NCBI GenBank assembly: GCA_023487615.1
Contig: JAMDBH010000112.1
Location: forward strand, 1-7,030
Origin: Gammaproteobacteria bacterium
GTDB taxonomy: Bacteria > Pseudomonadota > Gammaproteobacteria > SURF-13
Length of the DNA: 7,030 bases
Direction: 5' to 3'
The position numbers were made by a program, and so were the translations under genes. The notes below the pieces were generated by a model. It saw only the letters and a program-made list of their open reading frames with translations. It was not told the origin of the DNA and made no database searches. Shown piece after piece: positions 5,284 through 7,030 of the stretch (position 1 is its first letter; each line of letters starts with the position of its first letter).

Positions 5284-5952
5284 ATGAATAGCGTACAAGA
5301 AACCAACGTTTATGAAAGCCTGGGTCTAGGTCTGGGCAAGACTCCCGCGAAGGACAACAGCAGGCTCGGCCAGGCCGAATTTCTGGAGCTGATGACGGCG
5401 CAGTTGAAACATCAGGACCCGACCAAGCCTCTCAGTAACAGCGAATTTCTCGGCCAGATTGCGCAATTCAGCACCGTGAGCGGCATACAGGAATTACAAG
5501 GTTCATTCGGGCAGTTGGCCAGCGCGATGCAATCAAACCAGATTCTGCAAGCCTCAAGCTTGGTGGGCCGCTCGGTGCTTGCGCCGAGTGGGCAAGGCGT
5601 GTTGCCGCAGGGGGGCGGTCTTAACGGCGCCGTGGATTTGGCATCCAGCACCAGCAAGCTCACCGTCGGTATTTTTAATTCCAAGGGGGAACTTGTCCGC
5701 GCTTTGGAGCTGGGCCCGCAACCCGAGGGGCAGGCGCGCTTTAGCTGGGACGGCATCGCCGATAACGGCCAACAGGCTGCGCCGGGAAGCTACTTCATCA
5801 GGGCCGAAGCCATTGTGGAAGGAAAAAACCAGGCTGTGGACACCTATGTCAGCACAAAAGTGGAAAGCGTCAGCGTGGGGAAAAACGGGTTGAGCCTGAA
5901 TCTCGGCGGTATAGGTTCTGTCGAACTCAGTAAGATCAAACAGATTTTATAG
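5284..5952 (+). CDS. flgD: flagellar hook cap / hook assembly protein FlgD
   Basis: A 222-residue scaffold that caps the growing hook and lets FlgE subunits polymerise; it is removed when the hook is complete. The conserved N-terminal export and assembly region contains LGQAEFLELMTAQLKHQDPT (28-47) and EFLGQIAQFSTVSGIQELQ (54-72). The C-terminal half holds the beta-rich FlgD Ig-like and Tudor-like region, with the signature SKGELVRALELG (133-144), FSWDG (153-157) and APGSYFIRAEA (166-176). GGAGG overlapping the flgC stop, 4 bases before the ATG, supports the start and translational coupling. flgE follows after 22 bases. Confidence 0.96.
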   Translation: MNSVQETNVYESLGLGLGKTPAKDNSRLGQAEFLELMTAQLKHQDPTKPLSNSEFLGQIAQFSTVSGIQELQGSFGQLASAMQSNQILQASSLVGRSVLAPSGQGVLPQGGGLNGAVDLASSTSKLTVGIFNSKGELVRALELGPQPEGQARFSWDGIADNGQQAAPGSYFIRAEAIVEGKNQAVDTYVSTKVESVSVGKNGLSLNLGGIGSVELSKIKQIL

Positions 5953-5974
5953 TCTCAGAAAGAGGAGAATCGTT

Positions 5975-6934
5975 ATGCCATTTCGTATTGCATTAAGCGG
6001 ATTGAACGCCGCCACCGCCGATCTCAACGTGATCGGCAACAACATCGCCAACAACGCTACGACCGGATTCAAGGGTTCGCGGGCGGAATTTGGAGACATC
6101 TATGCCGCAAGCAGCTTGGGCGCTTCGAGCAACGCCATCGGCAGCGGCGTGCGTCTGCAGAAGGTGGGTCAGCAATTCGCACAGGGCACCGTCAATTTCA
6201 CCAACAACAATCTGGACCTTGCCATTAACGGTTCGGGTTTTTTCCGTCTCAACGATAACGGCACCACGGTTTATTCTCGCGCCGGTTCCTTCGGCGTTGA
6301 TAAAGACGGTTTTGTGGTGAACAGCACCGGCCAGCGGCTTACGGCATTCCAGGCGACGTCTACCGGTGCAATTACGGGTGCGCGCGGCGATCTCAAGTTG
6401 TCCACGGCTGATATACCGCCCAAGGTATCCGGCACGATCACGGTCGGCGCCAATCTGAATGCCGCTGCGACGGTGCCTGGGGTAGCCTTCTCCACCGCCG
6501 GACCTGCTGCGCCGGATCCGGCCAGCTATAACAATTCAACTTCGCTCACGGTATATGACTCGCTGGGCGCACCGCACCTTACGACGATCTACTTCCGTAA
6601 GGCGGCGGCGGCAAATACTTGGGATGCCTATACGCAGGTGGATAATATTTTCCCCATCAGCGGGCCCGCGTCATTGGTGTTCTCAAATACGGGCGTGCTC
6701 ACTACGCCCGCCGCCCCCGGTAATATTGGTCCTTTGGCCTTTACCATCCCGCCGCCGAGCGGCGCCGCGGCGCTGTCGCTGACCCTGAACTACACCAACA
6801 CCACCCAATTGGGCAATGCCTTTGGCGTCAACTCGCTCACTCAGGACGGTTATGCCAACGGCCGTTTGAGCGGCCTCAGCATAGACAATAGCGGTGTGGT
6901 GTCCGCGCGCCGTCCAGCGCGGCGCCGGAGGTGA
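5975..6934 (+). CDS. flgE: flagellar hook protein FlgE, 3' end disrupted by an inverted segment
   Basis: FlgE polymerises into the hook, the universal joint between rod and filament. Genuine FlgE runs from MPFRIALSGLNAATADLNVI through IANNATTGFKGSRAEFGDIY (24-43), FTNNNLDLAINGSGFF (75-90) and SLTVYDSLGAPH (190-201) to QDGYANGRLSGLSIDNSGVV (290-309). Real homology ends at about residue 312 (base 6910). The last seven residues RPARRRR come from reading the next flgE bases in inverted orientation, so this stop is not the natural one. A full FlgE of this type is usually above 390 residues, so about 90-110 residues are missing. GAGGAG seven bases before the ATG supports the start. It is the fourth gene of the flgBCDE operon. 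Confidence 0.9.
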   Translation: MPFRIALSGLNAATADLNVIGNNIANNATTGFKGSRAEFGDIYAASSLGASSNAIGSGVRLQKVGQQFAQGTVNFTNNNLDLAINGSGFFRLNDNGTTVYSRAGSFGVDKDGFVVNSTGQRLTAFQATSTGAITGARGDLKLSTADIPPKVSGTITVGANLNAAATVPGVAFSTAGPAAPDPASYNNSTSLTVYDSLGAPHLTTIYFRKAAAANTWDAYTQVDNIFPISGPASLVFSNTGVLTTPAAPGNIGPLAFTIPPPSGAAALSLTLNYTNTTQLGNAFGVNSLTQDGYANGRLSGLSIDNSGVVSARRPARRRR

Positions 6935-7030
6935 AGGTTTCGGCCCAGCTCGTGTTACCCAACTGCTGTAAACCTTGCGGATTGGCGAAGTTAGTCAGAA
7001 TCACCTGCCCCAGGCTGCTGGACTGACCGT
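6905..7030 (-). other. inverted flgE 3' segment (fold-back chimera or small inversion)
   Basis: Read on the minus strand from 7028, the end of the window translates as GQSSSLGQVILTNFANPQGL followed by QQLGNTSWAETFTSGAALDG. This is the FlgE region that should follow SIDNSGVVSAR on the plus strand. Only about 8 bases of the expected join (the residues before NGQ) are absent. The switch of strand falls in GCGCGC at 6905-6910, which fits both the forward flgE and, if the next residues are the usual GAP, its downstream inverted strand. The simplest explanation is a contig-end fold-back artefact; a true 130-140 bp inversion is possible. Confidence 0.9.

Noticed and set aside
6905..6934. A natural truncated hook protein with an arginine-rich tail (RPARRRR)
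   Set aside because: The same bases read on the other strand continue FlgE itself, so the tail is a by-product of the inverted segment.

Overview
The window is an early flagellar and chemotaxis locus from what looks like a gammaproteobacterium. The proteins, the gene order flgN-flgM-flgA / cheV-cheR-flgBCDE, and the mix of sigma-54 and sigma-28 promoter motifs all resemble the polar-flagellum clusters of Pseudomonas, Vibrio and Chromatiales-type bacteria. The genus cannot be read from the sequence. The right end, and perhaps the left, look like contig edges.

Layout. Bases 1-180 hold no confident gene, only a possible start of a minus-strand gene running off the edge. On the minus strand lie flgA (P-ring chaperone, 1206-1937), flgM (anti-sigma-28, 679-993) and flgN (hook-junction/filament-cap chaperone, 181-660). 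Diverging from flgA on the plus strand are cheV (2223-3164), a 273-base gap rich in inverted repeats, cheR (3438-4280), and the rod/hook operon flgB, flgC, flgD and flgE (from 4443 to the right edge).

Regulation visible in the sequence. Sigma-54 type GG-N10-GC promoters precede flgA and flgB. Sigma-28 type TAAAGTTT-N11-GCCGATAA promoters precede flgM (near perfect) and cheV (weaker). This matches a hierarchy in which rod, hook and P-ring genes are made first, and the anti-sigma factor and chemotaxis adaptor come with the late class.

Non-coding structure. Two copies of a ~115-140 bp imperfect palindrome built from CGCCAAG-type units lie in opposite orientation on either side of flgA. The outer edge of each touches a sigma-28 promoter pointing outward. 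The cheR leader carries a perfect 15-bp inverted repeat whose loop can pair over 13 bases with the ribosome-entry region of cheR, which has no Shine-Dalgarno sequence. The last ~120 bases are the downstream part of flgE in inverted orientation, most likely a fold-back assembly or amplification chimera, so the flgE reading frame here ends artificially.

I did not find a wholly new gene system. The points most worth a second look are the repeat pair around flgA, the structured cheR leader and the flgE fold-back.
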